Assembly (NCBI RefSeq): GCF_016900655.1 | Contig: NZ_JACJKH010000011.1 | Coordinates: 1 to 64,000 of the forward strand | Origin: Drancourtella massiliensis | Lineage (GTDB): Bacteria; Bacillota; Clostridia; Lachnospirales; Lachnospiraceae | Length of the DNA: 64,000 nt | Direction of reading: 5' to 3' | Shown: piece after piece, positions 44,734 to 53,357 of the stretch | Position numbering within the stretch: the first letter of the stretch is position 1 | Layout: each line of letters starts with the position of its first letter | Made by a program: the position numbers and the translations under genes | The notes under the pieces: model-generated | Told to the model about the DNA's origin: nothing | Databases searched by the model: none | The model's input: only the letters and a program-made list of their open reading frames with translations

Positions 44734-45585
44734 ATGAACTTTTATTTTGTAGATGATGATAAGAATGTACGAAACATACTGAAAATTCTTGTGACTGACA
44801 GACAGCTCGGCAAATGCTGCGGTTCATCCGGCAACGGCTACGACGCTCTGGAAGATGTGGAAGCCCTTCATCCTGACATCATCCTTGTCGACCTTCTCAT
44901 GCCGGATATGGACGGAATCAGTTTTGTGGAAAAAGTAAGAGATATCTCTCCTGATTCTGTCTGCATCATGATTTCCCAGGTCGCTTCCAAGGATCTCATA
45001 GCCAAAGCCTATGAGGCAGGCGTGGAATTTTTTATCCAGAAACCAATCAACGCCATCGAGGTCGAGGCTGTAATCCGTAATGTCATCAAAAGCCTTTCCA
45101 TGCACCGCAAAATCGGAAAGGTTCAGACTCTCTTTGAGGCGGAATTTTCCACCCGGGGAAAAACGTCAGACTCCTCTTCACAGTCTGAAAGTTTTCAGGG
45201 CAGACTTACCGGTGTTCTTCAGAAACTGGGCATCATCGGCGAGCTGGGCAGCAAGGATATCATTTCATTGATCACCTTTCTGCACGATCAGGATGAGACT
45301 CTCGAGCAGCAGACTCTTGGCAGTCTTCTCTCGCGTTTCAGCGAAAATCCGAAATCTGTAGAGCAGCGAATCCGCCGGGCTGCCTCAACCGGACTGGTCA
45401 ATCTTGCCCATCTGGGTCTGGAAGATTATTCGAACGATGTGTTTAACGAGTTTTCCAACACGCTTTATAATTTTGAACAGGTCAGACGTGAAATGGATTA
45501 TATCCGCGGAAAATCCGACCGGCACGGCAATGTAAAAATCCGCAACTTTCTCAATGCACTGCTTTGTTACTGCGAGAACGTGTAA
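44734..45585 (+). CDS. Response regulator with YcbB domain, GlnL-like
   Basis: The 283-residue regulator has a receiver (FYFVDDDKNVRNIL; phospho-Asp in IILVDLLMPDMDG; Lys in FFIQKPIN) and a C-terminal YcbB-type DNA-binding domain (SVEQRIRRAASTGLVNLAHLGLEDYSNDVFNEFSNTLYNFEQVRREMDYIRG). This domain pairing is that of B. subtilis GlnL. GGAGGG lies 6 bases before the ATG. The target may be a glutamine or amino-acid transport gene. The divergent-end neighbour, a lone EIIC-like protein, is a possible target only by position. Confidence 0.88.
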   Translation: MNFYFVDDDKNVRNILKILVTDRQLGKCCGSSGNGYDALEDVEALHPDIILVDLLMPDMDGISFVEKVRDISPDSVCIMISQVASKDLIAKAYEAGVEFFIQKPINAIEVEAVIRNVIKSLSMHRKIGKVQTLFEAEFSTRGKTSDSSSQSESFQGRLTGVLQKLGIIGELGSKDIISLITFLHDQDETLEQQTLGSLLSRFSENPKSVEQRIRRAASTGLVNLAHLGLEDYSNDVFNEFSNTLYNFEQVRREMDYIRGKSDRHGNVKIRNFLNALLCYCENV

Positions 45586-45605
45586 CCGTATATCGATGAT
45601 CACTC

Positions 45606-45646
45606 AAAAAGGATCCCGGGCTCAAAATGCCCCAGGGATCCTTTTT
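45606..45646. terminator. Bidirectional terminator after the glnL-like gene
   Basis: AAAAAGGATCCC/GGGATCCTTTTT with an inner GGGC/GCCC hairpin; T runs on both strands. Shared by the convergent EIIC-like gene. Confidence 0.92.
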
Positions 45647-45653
45647 ATCTGCT

Positions 45654-46694
45654 TTATTCTGCTGCCGGTTCGATAGTCAGATTCTGCCTTGCTTCTGCTT
45701 TTTTCTCATAACTCTTCTTGAAAACCTGGCTTCCTACATATCCTGCCAAAGATCCGCCAACCGCTGCGAAGATTACTGCCAGCACGACTTTGACCGGATC
45801 ATTAAACGCGAACGGTGCCAGAAGTCCCGGAATCGGGGATGCGGTACCCGGCGCGTTATTGATAATATGGAATACTGCTGCGGATACACCTGCAAGTCCT
45901 CCTCCGAAGAAGTTGGAACAATAAATCGGAATCGGATTTGCCGTAATGATCGGTGCCTGCGTCAGAGGTTCCATCATAACCGCAATGATATTACTCTTAT
46001 CACCAAGCTTCAGACGTTTGAATACAATACCGTTTGTGAATGATCCGCCCACACATGCGATTGCCGCGATACCCATCGCAAGTCCGTCCAGTCCAATCAT
46101 GGCTGTCAGTGCCATGGAACTGAGCGGTGATGTACAGATCATCTTCATGATTCCTCCAAGGAGGAATCCCATAACAAGCGGAGACTGCTCTGCCGCCGCC
46201 GTAATAGTACCACCGATTCTTGCAAGCGTCATATTAACAAGCGGGTCTGCAGCTGTAGCTACGAGCAGGGAGATCGGTGCTACGATCAGTGCTCCTGCTA
46301 TGACATCGACACCTTCCGGAAGATATTTTTCAATCAACTGAGAAAGCAGCCCTACTACATAGCCCGCAATAAATCCCGGAAGGATACCGAACTGTCCCAG
46401 AACGACACCGGCTGCAATTGCCAGTACCGGATTGGTCCCCATGCTGAGCGGTACCGCAATCGCTGCTGCCACACCGCCGAATCCGCCTGCATTTTCCCCA
46501 ACTGATTTGAAAAAGGAGATACCAAAGAGATCCCCTGAAATGTACTTATGAATGGCCTCCACAAGGAACGTTGCTACTGCTGCATTTGCCATACCGCTCA
46601 TGGCCAAAGACCCTTTCGGCATTTTCATGCTGAAGAGAGAGAAGATTGCCAGTGTAAGCAAAAGCATCCCAACTCCTGATAAGATTGTCATCAT
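45654..46694 (-). CDS. PTS EIIC-like (PfoS/R-type) membrane protein
   Basis: The 346-residue polytopic protein matches the PTS_EIIC_2/PfoR group: GMANAAVATFLVEAIHKYISGDLFG, PLSMGTNPVLAIAAGVVLGQFGILPGFIAGYVVGLL, and SNFFGGGLAGVSAAVFHIINNAPGTASPIPGLLAPFAF. About nine helices are present. No EIIA or EIIB domain is fused or adjacent, so PTS-type phosphorylation is doubtful; it could be a solute transporter or regulator. The start (MMTILSG) has GGAGG. Two TTTCAAAAT/TATCAAAAT copies 20 bases apart lie about 80-100 bases upstream. Confidence 0.82.
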   Translation of the reverse strand: MMTILSGVGMLLLTLAIFSLFSMKMPKGSLAMSGMANAAVATFLVEAIHKYISGDLFGISFFKSVGENAGGFGGVAAAIAVPLSMGTNPVLAIAAGVVLGQFGILPGFIAGYVVGLLSQLIEKYLPEGVDVIAGALIVAPISLLVATAADPLVNMTLARIGGTITAAAEQSPLVMGFLLGGIMKMICTSPLSSMALTAMIGLDGLAMGIAAIACVGGSFTNGIVFKRLKLGDKSNIIAVMMEPLTQAPIITANPIPIYCSNFFGGGLAGVSAAVFHIINNAPGTASPIPGLLAPFAFNDPVKVVLAVIFAAVGGSLAGYVGSQVFKKSYEKKAEARQNLTIEPAAE

Positions 46695-46770
46695 AATGTT
46701 TTCCTCCTTTACATGCCGTCTTATAGATGTTTTTCCTCTTTTTTTATCTGTCATAAATATAACCTATAAG

Positions 46771-46800
46771 TTTCAAAATCCTACAGCAGGTATCAAAATG
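46771..46800 (-). promoter_or_regulatory. Direct repeat upstream of the EIIC-like gene
   Basis: TTTCAAAATC (46771-46780) and TATCAAAATG (46791-46800) on the + strand are spaced exactly 20 bases apart. They could bind a regulator on one face of the helix. Confidence 0.4.
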
Positions 46801-46873
46801 GATAATATTTTTTTCTTATCAAGGAGTTTTTTGTCTACTATATATAAAATATTTGTTAAAAAACTGTCTATAA

Positions 46874-48616
46874 TCACGAAACTCTTGTTTCCGGGATGCT
46901 GTCCCTGATACATAAGGCTCCATATCCAAGCTGATTATTCGGCCACGAATCATATCCCGGAAGTTCTCTGGCTCCTCTTCTCAGAAACGCCTTTGCCTTC
47001 TCCCCATATAAAAACAGATCATTTTTTTCTGTAATTCCCCACTCCATCAAAAGCGCGGCTCCGCCTGATGCAAACGGAGCCGCAAAGGATGTTCCGGTAA
47101 AAGATGCATACCCTTCCTCTCCCTGTACAGAAACGACATTGACTCCCGGCGCGGCAAGATCCGGTTTCTGATTATTCTGGCTTTTTCGGCCCCGTCCTGA
47201 AAAATCAGCGTAGGACATGGTGTCCGCATCATATGCTGCCACTGTCAGTACTCTGGATGCTGTCGAAGGGATCGTGAGCGTAAGCTCTTCGGTCGGGTAA
47301 AAAAAGGCCGTCCCTTCATTCAGCGTGTAGCTGGCAGGAAGCCACATTTCAAACCGCCCTGTGACAATCTGCTCCGGCACGAGAATAATATTCCATTCTC
47401 CACTGTTTACATAATCATCCACCGGCAGGAATTCCAGAAAAATCTCGTTCAGACCACTGTAGGGGCTCGGCTCCCCGTAATACAGCAGAATCTCCGTTTT
47501 TCCGGTCAGAAAACGCTGGGTACCCATCACTTCCCGAATCGGACCGACTCGTTCTCCGGATGGCGTCTTAATCGTCACGCCGATCACATCCGTGTAATCC
47601 GTCCAGATCTGAAGACTGAATGCTCCCTGACGTTCCTGTACTCCAAGCGGTACACTTGTTTCTTCTCCTTCTCTTACAAATCCGGATGTATGTCCGGCCT
47701 CTGCCCCTTCATTTCCTGTTCCCACACTGATTAAAGTCCTGCCGATCTGCGCAGCCGCATCCAGAAAACGCTCCGGCAGTGATGTTCCGTTATGAGCGCC
47801 ATATGTATTCCCAAAGCTGATGTTGACCGATACCGGCATTTGAAGCATTTCCGCCTTTTGTACAATATAGTCTACTGCCTGCATCAGCTCCGCTGTCCGC
47901 GGAAATCCCTCACCTCCCGGATTCCCCAGTTTGACAATGATTAATTCCGCGTCGGGAGCCGTTCCCCGGTAACGTCCGCCGCTGTTTCTTCCATTTCCTG
48001 CGGCCACACCGGCAACGGCAGTCCCGTGACCGGAGCTATCAACACTTGGCACCTTCTGCAGACGCATCGTCCTGTTCGGCTGCTGCAGAGCCTCATTGAT
48101 CTGCTCTGCCGAGAATTCCGAACCGATCCGGTACCCTTCCGGCGGTGTCCCTTCCACGGTCTGATCCCAGAGGAAACGGATTCTCGTCGCGCCATCTTCC
48201 TGTCTGAAGTCTGCATTTGCATATTCGATCCCGGAATCAATCACTCCGATCAAAACCCCTTTTCCTGTCAGACGAAAACGGGGTGTCTGCACCGCATCGA
48301 TGCAGGACACCCTTCTTCCGTCTGCCACTTCAAAGAAAAGTCTTTTTGGTTTTTCAATATAGATTACTTCTTCCAGCGAAGCAAGCTTCTCAATATTTTC
48401 CTCCCGTATCCGCACAATAGCAAAATTTTTCAAAAGCGGCGTCACCGACTCCGCAGTCTCCGACACACGTTCCAGCGTACCAGAATACAGAATAATTACG
48501 TCCCACGTGTTTGTCATTTCATTATATCCCACCTGAAGATTTACAGATCGAAGCCGTTCTGTCCCGGTCGCGTCCAGTGCAAGATTTAAAAGATTTTCTA
48601 TTTTCTGGCTGGTCAT
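46874..48616 (-). CDS. Csp-like subtilisin family serine protease (S8)
   Basis: The 580-residue protease has a prodomain-like N-terminus (about 1-95) and the catalytic triad: Asp127 in GVIDSGIEYANADF, His197 in SSGHGTAVAGVAAG, Ser510 in SFTGTSFAAP. A roughly 150-residue jellyroll-like insert lies between His and Ser blocks. Order and length match CspA/CspB/CspC proteases, which process the cortex hydrolase SleC during spore germination in clostridia. No signal peptide is present, as in Csp proteins. All three catalytic residues are intact, so it should be an active CspB-type enzyme and not a pseudoprotease. Confidence 0.88.
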   Translation of the reverse strand: MTSQKIENLLNLALDATGTERLRSVNLQVGYNEMTNTWDVIILYSGTLERVSETAESVTPLLKNFAIVRIREENIEKLASLEEVIYIEKPKRLFFEVADGRRVSCIDAVQTPRFRLTGKGVLIGVIDSGIEYANADFRQEDGATRIRFLWDQTVEGTPPEGYRIGSEFSAEQINEALQQPNRTMRLQKVPSVDSSGHGTAVAGVAAGNGRNSGGRYRGTAPDAELIIVKLGNPGGEGFPRTAELMQAVDYIVQKAEMLQMPVSVNISFGNTYGAHNGTSLPERFLDAAAQIGRTLISVGTGNEGAEAGHTSGFVREGEETSVPLGVQERQGAFSLQIWTDYTDVIGVTIKTPSGERVGPIREVMGTQRFLTGKTEILLYYGEPSPYSGLNEIFLEFLPVDDYVNSGEWNIILVPEQIVTGRFEMWLPASYTLNEGTAFFYPTEELTLTIPSTASRVLTVAAYDADTMSYADFSGRGRKSQNNQKPDLAAPGVNVVSVQGEEGYASFTGTSFAAPFASGGAALLMEWGITEKNDLFLYGEKAKAFLRRGARELPGYDSWPNNQLGYGALCIRDSIPETRVS

Positions 48617-48635
48617 TCTTTCCCCTTTCCTCGTA

Positions 48636-49247
48636 TTACCTGCATGCTGAAAATCCAAGATACGGAGCCATGCATGCCGGAATAAAATATCCCCGTTCAT
48701 GTCTGCACACCGGACAGACCGGAGGGACTTTTTCTCCTTTAAAAATATGGCCGCAGTTCAGACACATCCATTCTCCCTGTCCCGAAGACTCATAATAAGT
48801 CTCCTTCTTTAACATTTCTGCAATCTTTGCAAAACGCTCCCCGTGAATTTTTTCCACTTCCGCAATCTGTGAGAATGCATATGCTGCTTCCGGGAAGCCT
48901 TCCTCCTCCGCTGTCTTTGCAAAGGCCGGATACACCTCCTGATGTTCCTCCTGCTCATTATGCGCTGCCATCATCAGAAGTTCAACCAGACTTTCCGACT
49001 GATCCACCGGATATCCTCCTTCGATCCGGATGTTCTCTCCCGCTTCCGTCTTCAGAAGCTCATAAAACCGGGCCGCATGCGCTCTCTCCTGATCCGCCGT
49101 AAAAAGAAAGATCTCCTTGAGCGCGAAAAAACCTTTCCGGCACGCTTCCTCTGCCGCAATTGTATACCGGTTTCTCGCCTGGCTTTCTCCGGCAAATGCT
49201 TTCATCAGATTTTCTTTTGTTCTGCTCTGTGAAAATTCAACAGCCAT
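48636..49247 (-). CDS. rbr: Rubrerythrin
   Basis: The 203-residue di-iron protein detoxifies peroxide in anaerobes. The N-terminal four-helix bundle supplies E-x-x-R/E-x-x-H ligands (AFAGESQARNRY, TADQERAHAARFYELL, HNEQEEHQEVYP, EVEKIHGERF). The C-terminal rubredoxin domain has WMCLNCGHIF...PPVCPVCRHERGYF. An AAAGGAG site precedes the start, and it is read just upstream of the Csp-like gene. Confidence 0.95.
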   Translation of the reverse strand: MAVEFSQSRTKENLMKAFAGESQARNRYTIAAEEACRKGFFALKEIFLFTADQERAHAARFYELLKTEAGENIRIEGGYPVDQSESLVELLMMAAHNEQEEHQEVYPAFAKTAEEEGFPEAAYAFSQIAEVEKIHGERFAKIAEMLKKETYYESSGQGEWMCLNCGHIFKGEKVPPVCPVCRHERGYFIPACMAPYLGFSACR

Positions 49248-49314
49248 GTTACTTACTGCTCCTTTCCATTCTTTTAAAGAGTAGTATGCACCATGGCCGT
49301 CTTTTTATTCGTAT

Positions 49315-50331
49315 TTAATTAAATCCGATGATTCTTCTCATCACAGAGTATCCCATGGACGAGATCTTTCTTCCTGATCTTCCCGGAAGATTCATGGTCT
49401 GTCCTAAAATTCCATATCGAATTTTGAAATAGGTTTTATAATCTTTCCTTTTCAGATAGGTCCACAGTTCCTTTTTCTTTTTCAGATTTTCCTCTTTCTT
49501 GGACCGGATACAGATAATGGACGAAACAGTCATCATGATCGCCAGATATTTGATCATATAGCTCCGAAGCTTTTTATTCGAGATCATCTTCATCTGGTAC
49601 ATATCAATCATGGTCTGGTTGACATACAACTGCTGATCAATCCTCTTGATCATGTTTTTCTCATTGACAGACTGATCATCCCGCCCGATATAATAGCGAT
49701 ACAGATTCACATCCAGATAGTAAATCGTTCTGACATGCGGCAGCGGATAATAGACATAAATATTGTCCACATAAAACGTATGCTTCGGAAGATGCAGCTG
49801 ACAAAGCTTCAAAAGTTCTGTCCTGTAAATAACCGAATGCATCAGAATATACTGATCTATCCGGAAATGCCCGAGATCACTCCATCCGAACACCTGATCC
49901 TGAGGAAGGCAGTTCCTGTAATGAATCACTTTTTTGTGGGAGGCTCCGACTTTCTCATATACATAATTGGAAATCAGCATGTCCACTTCTTCGCCGTTCT
50001 CCTCGAATCTCCGCAACGTCTCCATGATCTTCAGAAGCGCTTCTTCATCCAGCCAGTCATCGCTGTCCACTACCTTAAAATACTTTCCCTGGGCATGCAG
50101 AAGACCGCTGTTGACCGCTTCTCCATGTCCGCCGTTCTCCTGACTGACCACTCGTACGATATCCGGGTATTCCCGTTCGTACCGTCTCGCGATCTCCTCG
50201 GTTCCGTCTTTGGATCCGTCATTGACAATGATGACCTCGATGTCCTTTCCTCCCTTGAGGACAGACTCTATCGCGCGCTCCATGTAGTCCTGTGAGTTAT
50301 AGCATGGTATTGCAAATGTTATATACTTCAT
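49315..50331 (-). CDS. Glycosyltransferase family 2 protein
   Basis: The 338-residue GT-A enzyme begins MKYITFAIPCYNSQDYMERAIESVLKGGKDIEVIIVNDGSKDGT, with the metal-binding DSDDWLDEEAL and a C-terminal basic helix-rich part (RSKKEENLKKKKELWTYLKRKDYKTYFKIRYG). It transfers an activated sugar to a cell-surface glycan or lipid. No other glycan genes are near, so the acceptor is unknown. GGGGGA precedes the ATG. Confidence 0.9.
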   Translation of the reverse strand: MKYITFAIPCYNSQDYMERAIESVLKGGKDIEVIIVNDGSKDGTEEIARRYEREYPDIVRVVSQENGGHGEAVNSGLLHAQGKYFKVVDSDDWLDEEALLKIMETLRRFEENGEEVDMLISNYVYEKVGASHKKVIHYRNCLPQDQVFGWSDLGHFRIDQYILMHSVIYRTELLKLCQLHLPKHTFYVDNIYVYYPLPHVRTIYYLDVNLYRYYIGRDDQSVNEKNMIKRIDQQLYVNQTMIDMYQMKMISNKKLRSYMIKYLAIMMTVSSIICIRSKKEENLKKKKELWTYLKRKDYKTYFKIRYGILGQTMNLPGRSGRKISSMGYSVMRRIIGFN

Positions 50332-50449
50332 GTTCTTCCCCCGTTCCTGCTTTTTTGCAGTTACTGCTTACAGTATAATCGTTTTTGAACGATTTTCCAA
50401 GGAAAATCTCTATAAAAAAAAACATTCTCTTAATATCCGGCAATACATA

Positions 50450-50478
50450 TTGACATTTTTCTATGTGTTTTATATACT
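50450..50478 (+). promoter_or_regulatory. Promoter of the CobW-thioredoxin genes
   Basis: TTGACA (50450-50455), 17 bases, TATACT (50473-50478). The start site region holds ATATATAGATATTC, which matches part of the arsR operator region. Confidence 0.85.
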
Positions 50479-50499
50479 ACGATATATAGATATTCTTCA

Positions 50500-50541
50500 A
50501 TGTATATTCATCAAAAAAAAACGGGGTAGATGAATATACAT
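50500..50541 (+). promoter_or_regulatory. Perfect 13-base hairpin in the cobW leader
   Basis: ATGTATATTCATC (50500-50512) and GATGAATATACAT (50529-50541) form a stem around an A-rich 16-base loop, 37 bases before the cobW-like ATG. It could be an mRNA hairpin or a DNA-binding site. Confidence 0.7.
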
Positions 50542-50578
50542 GATCCAAAATATAAAAATTGTCAAAGGAGTTGTTAAC

Positions 50579-51514
50579 ATGTCTGTAAACACAAAACTAT
50601 ATGTTTTGACCGGTTTTTTAGGTTCCGGCAAAACAACTGTACTTCTGGAACTGCTGAAACAGTTAAAGGGGCACAAAATAGGTGTGATTCAAAATGAATT
50701 TGGAAAGCTGGGAATTGACGGAACCATTCTCAGAAATGATGATATTCAGATGGTCGAAATCAACCGGGGCTCGATTTTCTGCTCCTGTCTGAAGCTGAAC
50801 TTTGTAAATGCTCTTGCCGAAATGTCGAAACAGGATTTTGAATATCTGTTCGTGGAAAGCTCCGGCTGGGGTGATCCTTCCAATGTAAACGAAATTCTCG
50901 AAGCAGCCAGGGTCGTTTCTGACAAAGAATATGATTTCAAAGGTGTGTTATGTTTCGTGGATGCGGTAAATTTTCTTGAACAGGTAAAAGACGAAGAGAC
51001 TACATACCGGCAGTTAAAGCACTGTCACCTTGCAATTATTACAAAAACCGATCTTGCAGATGAAGAACAGATTCAAAAGGTCACACAACAGATCAGAGAC
51101 ATCAATCCTGTATGCGAAATTCTGATCAGCGCGAATGGCCAAATGGACTATTCCTTTCTCCGGAAAGATCTGACGATTTATCAGTGGGCGGAGTCCGAAG
51201 AGACAACCAACTCCGTGGAAAACAAGCCAAAGTCAATCTTCCTGGAATATAATGGTACCGTTGAAAAAAGTAAGCTGGATCGTTTTTTGCAAAGTCTGAC
51301 CCCTGATGCATACCGGGTAAAAGGATTTTGCAGACTTGAAAAAGAAGGCTGGACACAGATTGATGTCGTGGAAGCACTGATTGATTATAAACCTTCTGAG
51401 GAATTTGAAAAATCACAGCTTGTATTTATTTCAAAAATCGGACCTGCAATCATCAAAAAAATCTTTTCATCATGGCAGGAATGTGTTGGAACGGAAATGA
51501 CGTTAAAAAACTAG
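50579..51514 (+). CDS. CobW/COG0523 family GTPase (metallochaperone-like)
   Basis: The 311-residue G3E GTPase shows Walker A TGFLGSGKTTVLLELL, switch region QNEFGKLGIDG, Walker B-like LFVESSGWGDP, specificity motif TKTDLAD, and a C-terminal CobW domain (DAYRVKGFCRLEKEGW). The family's metal-binding CxCC appears as GSIFCSCLKLNF (Cys68, Cys70) instead of GCxCCS, so metal specificity may differ. AAAGGAG lies 8 bases before the ATG. It is transcribed with the small thioredoxin-fold gene and shares operator-like sequence with arsR, linking it to metal or metalloid stress. Confidence 0.88.
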   Translation: MSVNTKLYVLTGFLGSGKTTVLLELLKQLKGHKIGVIQNEFGKLGIDGTILRNDDIQMVEINRGSIFCSCLKLNFVNALAEMSKQDFEYLFVESSGWGDPSNVNEILEAARVVSDKEYDFKGVLCFVDAVNFLEQVKDEETTYRQLKHCHLAIITKTDLADEEQIQKVTQQIRDINPVCEILISANGQMDYSFLRKDLTIYQWAESEETTNSVENKPKSIFLEYNGTVEKSKLDRFLQSLTPDAYRVKGFCRLEKEGWTQIDVVEALIDYKPSEEFEKSQLVFISKIGPAIIKKIFSSWQECVGTEMTLKN

Positions 51515-51527
51515 ATTGGAGATTATC

Positions 51528-51767
51528 ATGAATATCAAAGTAATAGGCGTGGGATGTGAAAAATGCAGCCGGCTTTATGAGAATGTACAGAAAGCCGTGC
51601 AGGAAACCGGATGTGAAGCTGAAGTAGAAAAAGTGGAGGATCTTATTGATATCGTAAAGCTCGGCGTTATGTCAGCTCCTTCTCTTATGATCGACGGAAA
51701 ATTAGTCGTGTCAGGCAGAGTCGCTAAAACATCTGAAATCATTACTCTTATCAAATCATATAAATAA
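51528..51767 (+). CDS. Small thioredoxin-fold redox protein
   Basis: The 79-residue protein MNIKVIGVGCEKCSRLYENVQKAVQETGCEAEVEKVEDLIDIVKLGVMSAPSLMIDGKLVVSG... has a CxxC (GCEKC) and the cis-Pro of APSLMIDGK, as in the small-redox-disulfide/thioredoxin_3 group. Such proteins often travel with ArsP-type permeases and arsR. It lies 13 bases after the CobW gene and probably reduces or carries a thiol-reactive metal or metalloid. Confidence 0.88.
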   Translation: MNIKVIGVGCEKCSRLYENVQKAVQETGCEAEVEKVEDLIDIVKLGVMSAPSLMIDGKLVVSGRVAKTSEIITLIKSYK

Positions 51768-51793
51768 AGGAGATTACTTTCTTCCAAAACTAA

Positions 51794-51842
51794 AAATCCT
51801 ATTAAGCAGTTCCGGCCAGGCATGATCTGCTTAATAGGATTT
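51794..51842. terminator. Bidirectional terminator in the metalloid module
   Basis: AAATCCTATTAAGCAG pairs perfectly with CTGCTTAATAGGATTT around a 17-base loop, between the convergent thioredoxin-fold gene and arsC. Confidence 0.9.
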
Positions 51843-51847
51843 ATTAC

Positions 51848-52243
51848 TTACATCTCTTTTATTCTTCTGGCAATTTCTTCGATTACCTGTATGAAACATG
51901 CATCGTCCTTTCCTGTCGGATCAGCAAGCCCCCAGTCTTCATCGAAGTCCCGCCCGATATAAGGGCAGCCGACATCGCACCCCATTGATATTGCAATATC
52001 AGGTGCAGGAATTTTATCAACCGTCTTACTGTACTGTGTTTCTTCCATATCGATTCCGTATAGCTGCTTCATAATCCTTACCGCATCCTGATTAATCTGC
52101 GGTTTTGTTTCCGTTCCCGCTGAATAAAATTCAAAACGGTCTCCTGCCAAATGTTTCCCGAGCGCTTCCGCAATCTGACTGCGGCAGGAATTGTGAACAC
52201 AGATAAAAGCGATTTTTTTCTTGCCAAAATTCTCTAATGCCAT
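51848..52243 (-). CDS. arsC: Arsenate reductase (LMW phosphatase type)
   Basis: The 131-residue enzyme has the P-loop CVHNSCRSQIAEA with the nucleophile Cys and two further cysteines in SMGCDVGCPYIG, followed by DWGLADPTGK. This is the thioredoxin-coupled ArsC class, which turns arsenate into arsenite. It lies 17 bases after the permease gene and an AGGAGG site precedes the ATG. The Cys-relay fits coupling to the small thioredoxin-fold protein opposite. Confidence 0.93.
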   Translation of the reverse strand: MALENFGKKKIAFICVHNSCRSQIAEALGKHLAGDRFEFYSAGTETKPQINQDAVRIMKQLYGIDMEETQYSKTVDKIPAPDIAISMGCDVGCPYIGRDFDEDWGLADPTGKDDACFIQVIEEIARRIKEM

Positions 52244-52260
52244 GATGCGAACCTCCTAAA

Positions 52261-53274
52261 TTATATAATTAAATATTGTATTGCATTGAAAAAGTAACCC
52301 ACGATAATAATGCCAATCGTACATATTCCAATGAAAATACCAAGCAGTTTCGGTTTAACCGCTTTGCGAAGCATAATCATTGATGGAAGCGAAAGCGTCG
52401 TTACGGCCATCATAAAGGAAAGGACGACGCCAAGCAAAGCTCCCTTTGCCAGCAACGCCTCTGCAATCGGGATTGTACCGAAAATGTCCGCATACATCGG
52501 AATACCGACTATCGTAGCAAGAATTACACCAAACGGATTGTTATCACCAAGTGCCTTGACAATAAATTCTTCTGGAATCCAGTTGTGAATAACAGCACCA
52601 ATACCTACACCTATCAAAACATAAGGAGCAACCTTTTTCGCTGTTGAAACAACCTGGTCCCAAGCATAGTTCATTCGCTCTTTAAAATGTAATTCTGCTT
52701 GCGGAACATCAATAGAATGACCGTTTCGGATATATTCTTCTACTTGATTTTCAAGATTCAGCTTTTCGATTAACGTACCACCGACAACAGCAATCACCAA
52801 TCCGAAAATAACATAAAAAACAGCGACTTTCCAACCGAAAATACTCATCAACAAAACAAGGCTTCCAAGGTCAACCATAGGCGAAGAAATCAAAAAGGAA
52901 AATGTAACGCCAAGTGGCAAACCTGCGCTTGTAAATCCGATAAACAGTGGAATAGAGGAACAGGAACAGAACGGTGTTACTGTTCCGAGCAGGGCAGCGA
53001 TGATATTGGCCCATATCCCATGAAATCTGCCGAGTATCTTTTTTGTTCTTTCCGGTGGAAAATAACTTTGAATATACGAAATAATCAAAATTAACACGCC
53101 AAGCAGTACCATTATTTTTATAGTATCGTAAATAAAAAATTGAACACTGGCCCCGATTTTACTTGTGGTATCTAAGCCACAAGCGTTCAAAATTGTTTCA
53201 ATAAGTCGATTCAGCCAGTTCATACCGAGGACTTCATTTTGAAAAAAGTCCCACGCTCCTTTTAATGTCTCCAT
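52261..53274 (-). CDS. ArsP-type permease (DUF318)
   Basis: The 337-residue, eight-to-ten-helix permease has the family motif TPFCSCSSIPLFIGFTSAGLPLGVTFSFLISSPMVD and the second half MYADIFGTIPIAEALLAKGALLG. ArsP proteins export trivalent organoarsenicals; other DUF318 permeases have unknown or thiol-linked substrates. It sits between arsR and arsC with AAAGGAG. The composition looks AT-richer than the neighbours, which suggests transfer of the module. A palindrome lies directly upstream. Confidence 0.88.
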   Translation of the reverse strand: METLKGAWDFFQNEVLGMNWLNRLIETILNACGLDTTSKIGASVQFFIYDTIKIMVLLGVLILIISYIQSYFPPERTKKILGRFHGIWANIIAALLGTVTPFCSCSSIPLFIGFTSAGLPLGVTFSFLISSPMVDLGSLVLLMSIFGWKVAVFYVIFGLVIAVVGGTLIEKLNLENQVEEYIRNGHSIDVPQAELHFKERMNYAWDQVVSTAKKVAPYVLIGVGIGAVIHNWIPEEFIVKALGDNNPFGVILATIVGIPMYADIFGTIPIAEALLAKGALLGVVLSFMMAVTTLSLPSMIMLRKAVKPKLLGIFIGICTIGIIIVGYFFNAIQYLII

Positions 53275-53290
53275 AGAAATCTCCTTTTAT

Positions 53291-53314
53291 ATAGTCATAT
53301 TGAAATATGTCTAT
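53291..53314. promoter_or_regulatory. Palindrome upstream of the ArsP-type gene
   Basis: ATAGTCATATT-GA-AATATGTCTAT is symmetrical at all but one pair. It ends in ATAG/CTAT like the site at arsR and is a likely internal ArsR operator. Confidence 0.6.
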
Positions 53315-53357
53315 TTGTTCTCTCAAATATAAGCCGTGCGGAAAAGCATTGATTCTC

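Noticed and set aside
50500-50541. Zur box upstream of the CobW gene
   Set aside because: CobW genes are often Zur-regulated, but the sequence does not resemble the Bacillus Zur consensus and is better explained as a hairpin or ArsR-related site.
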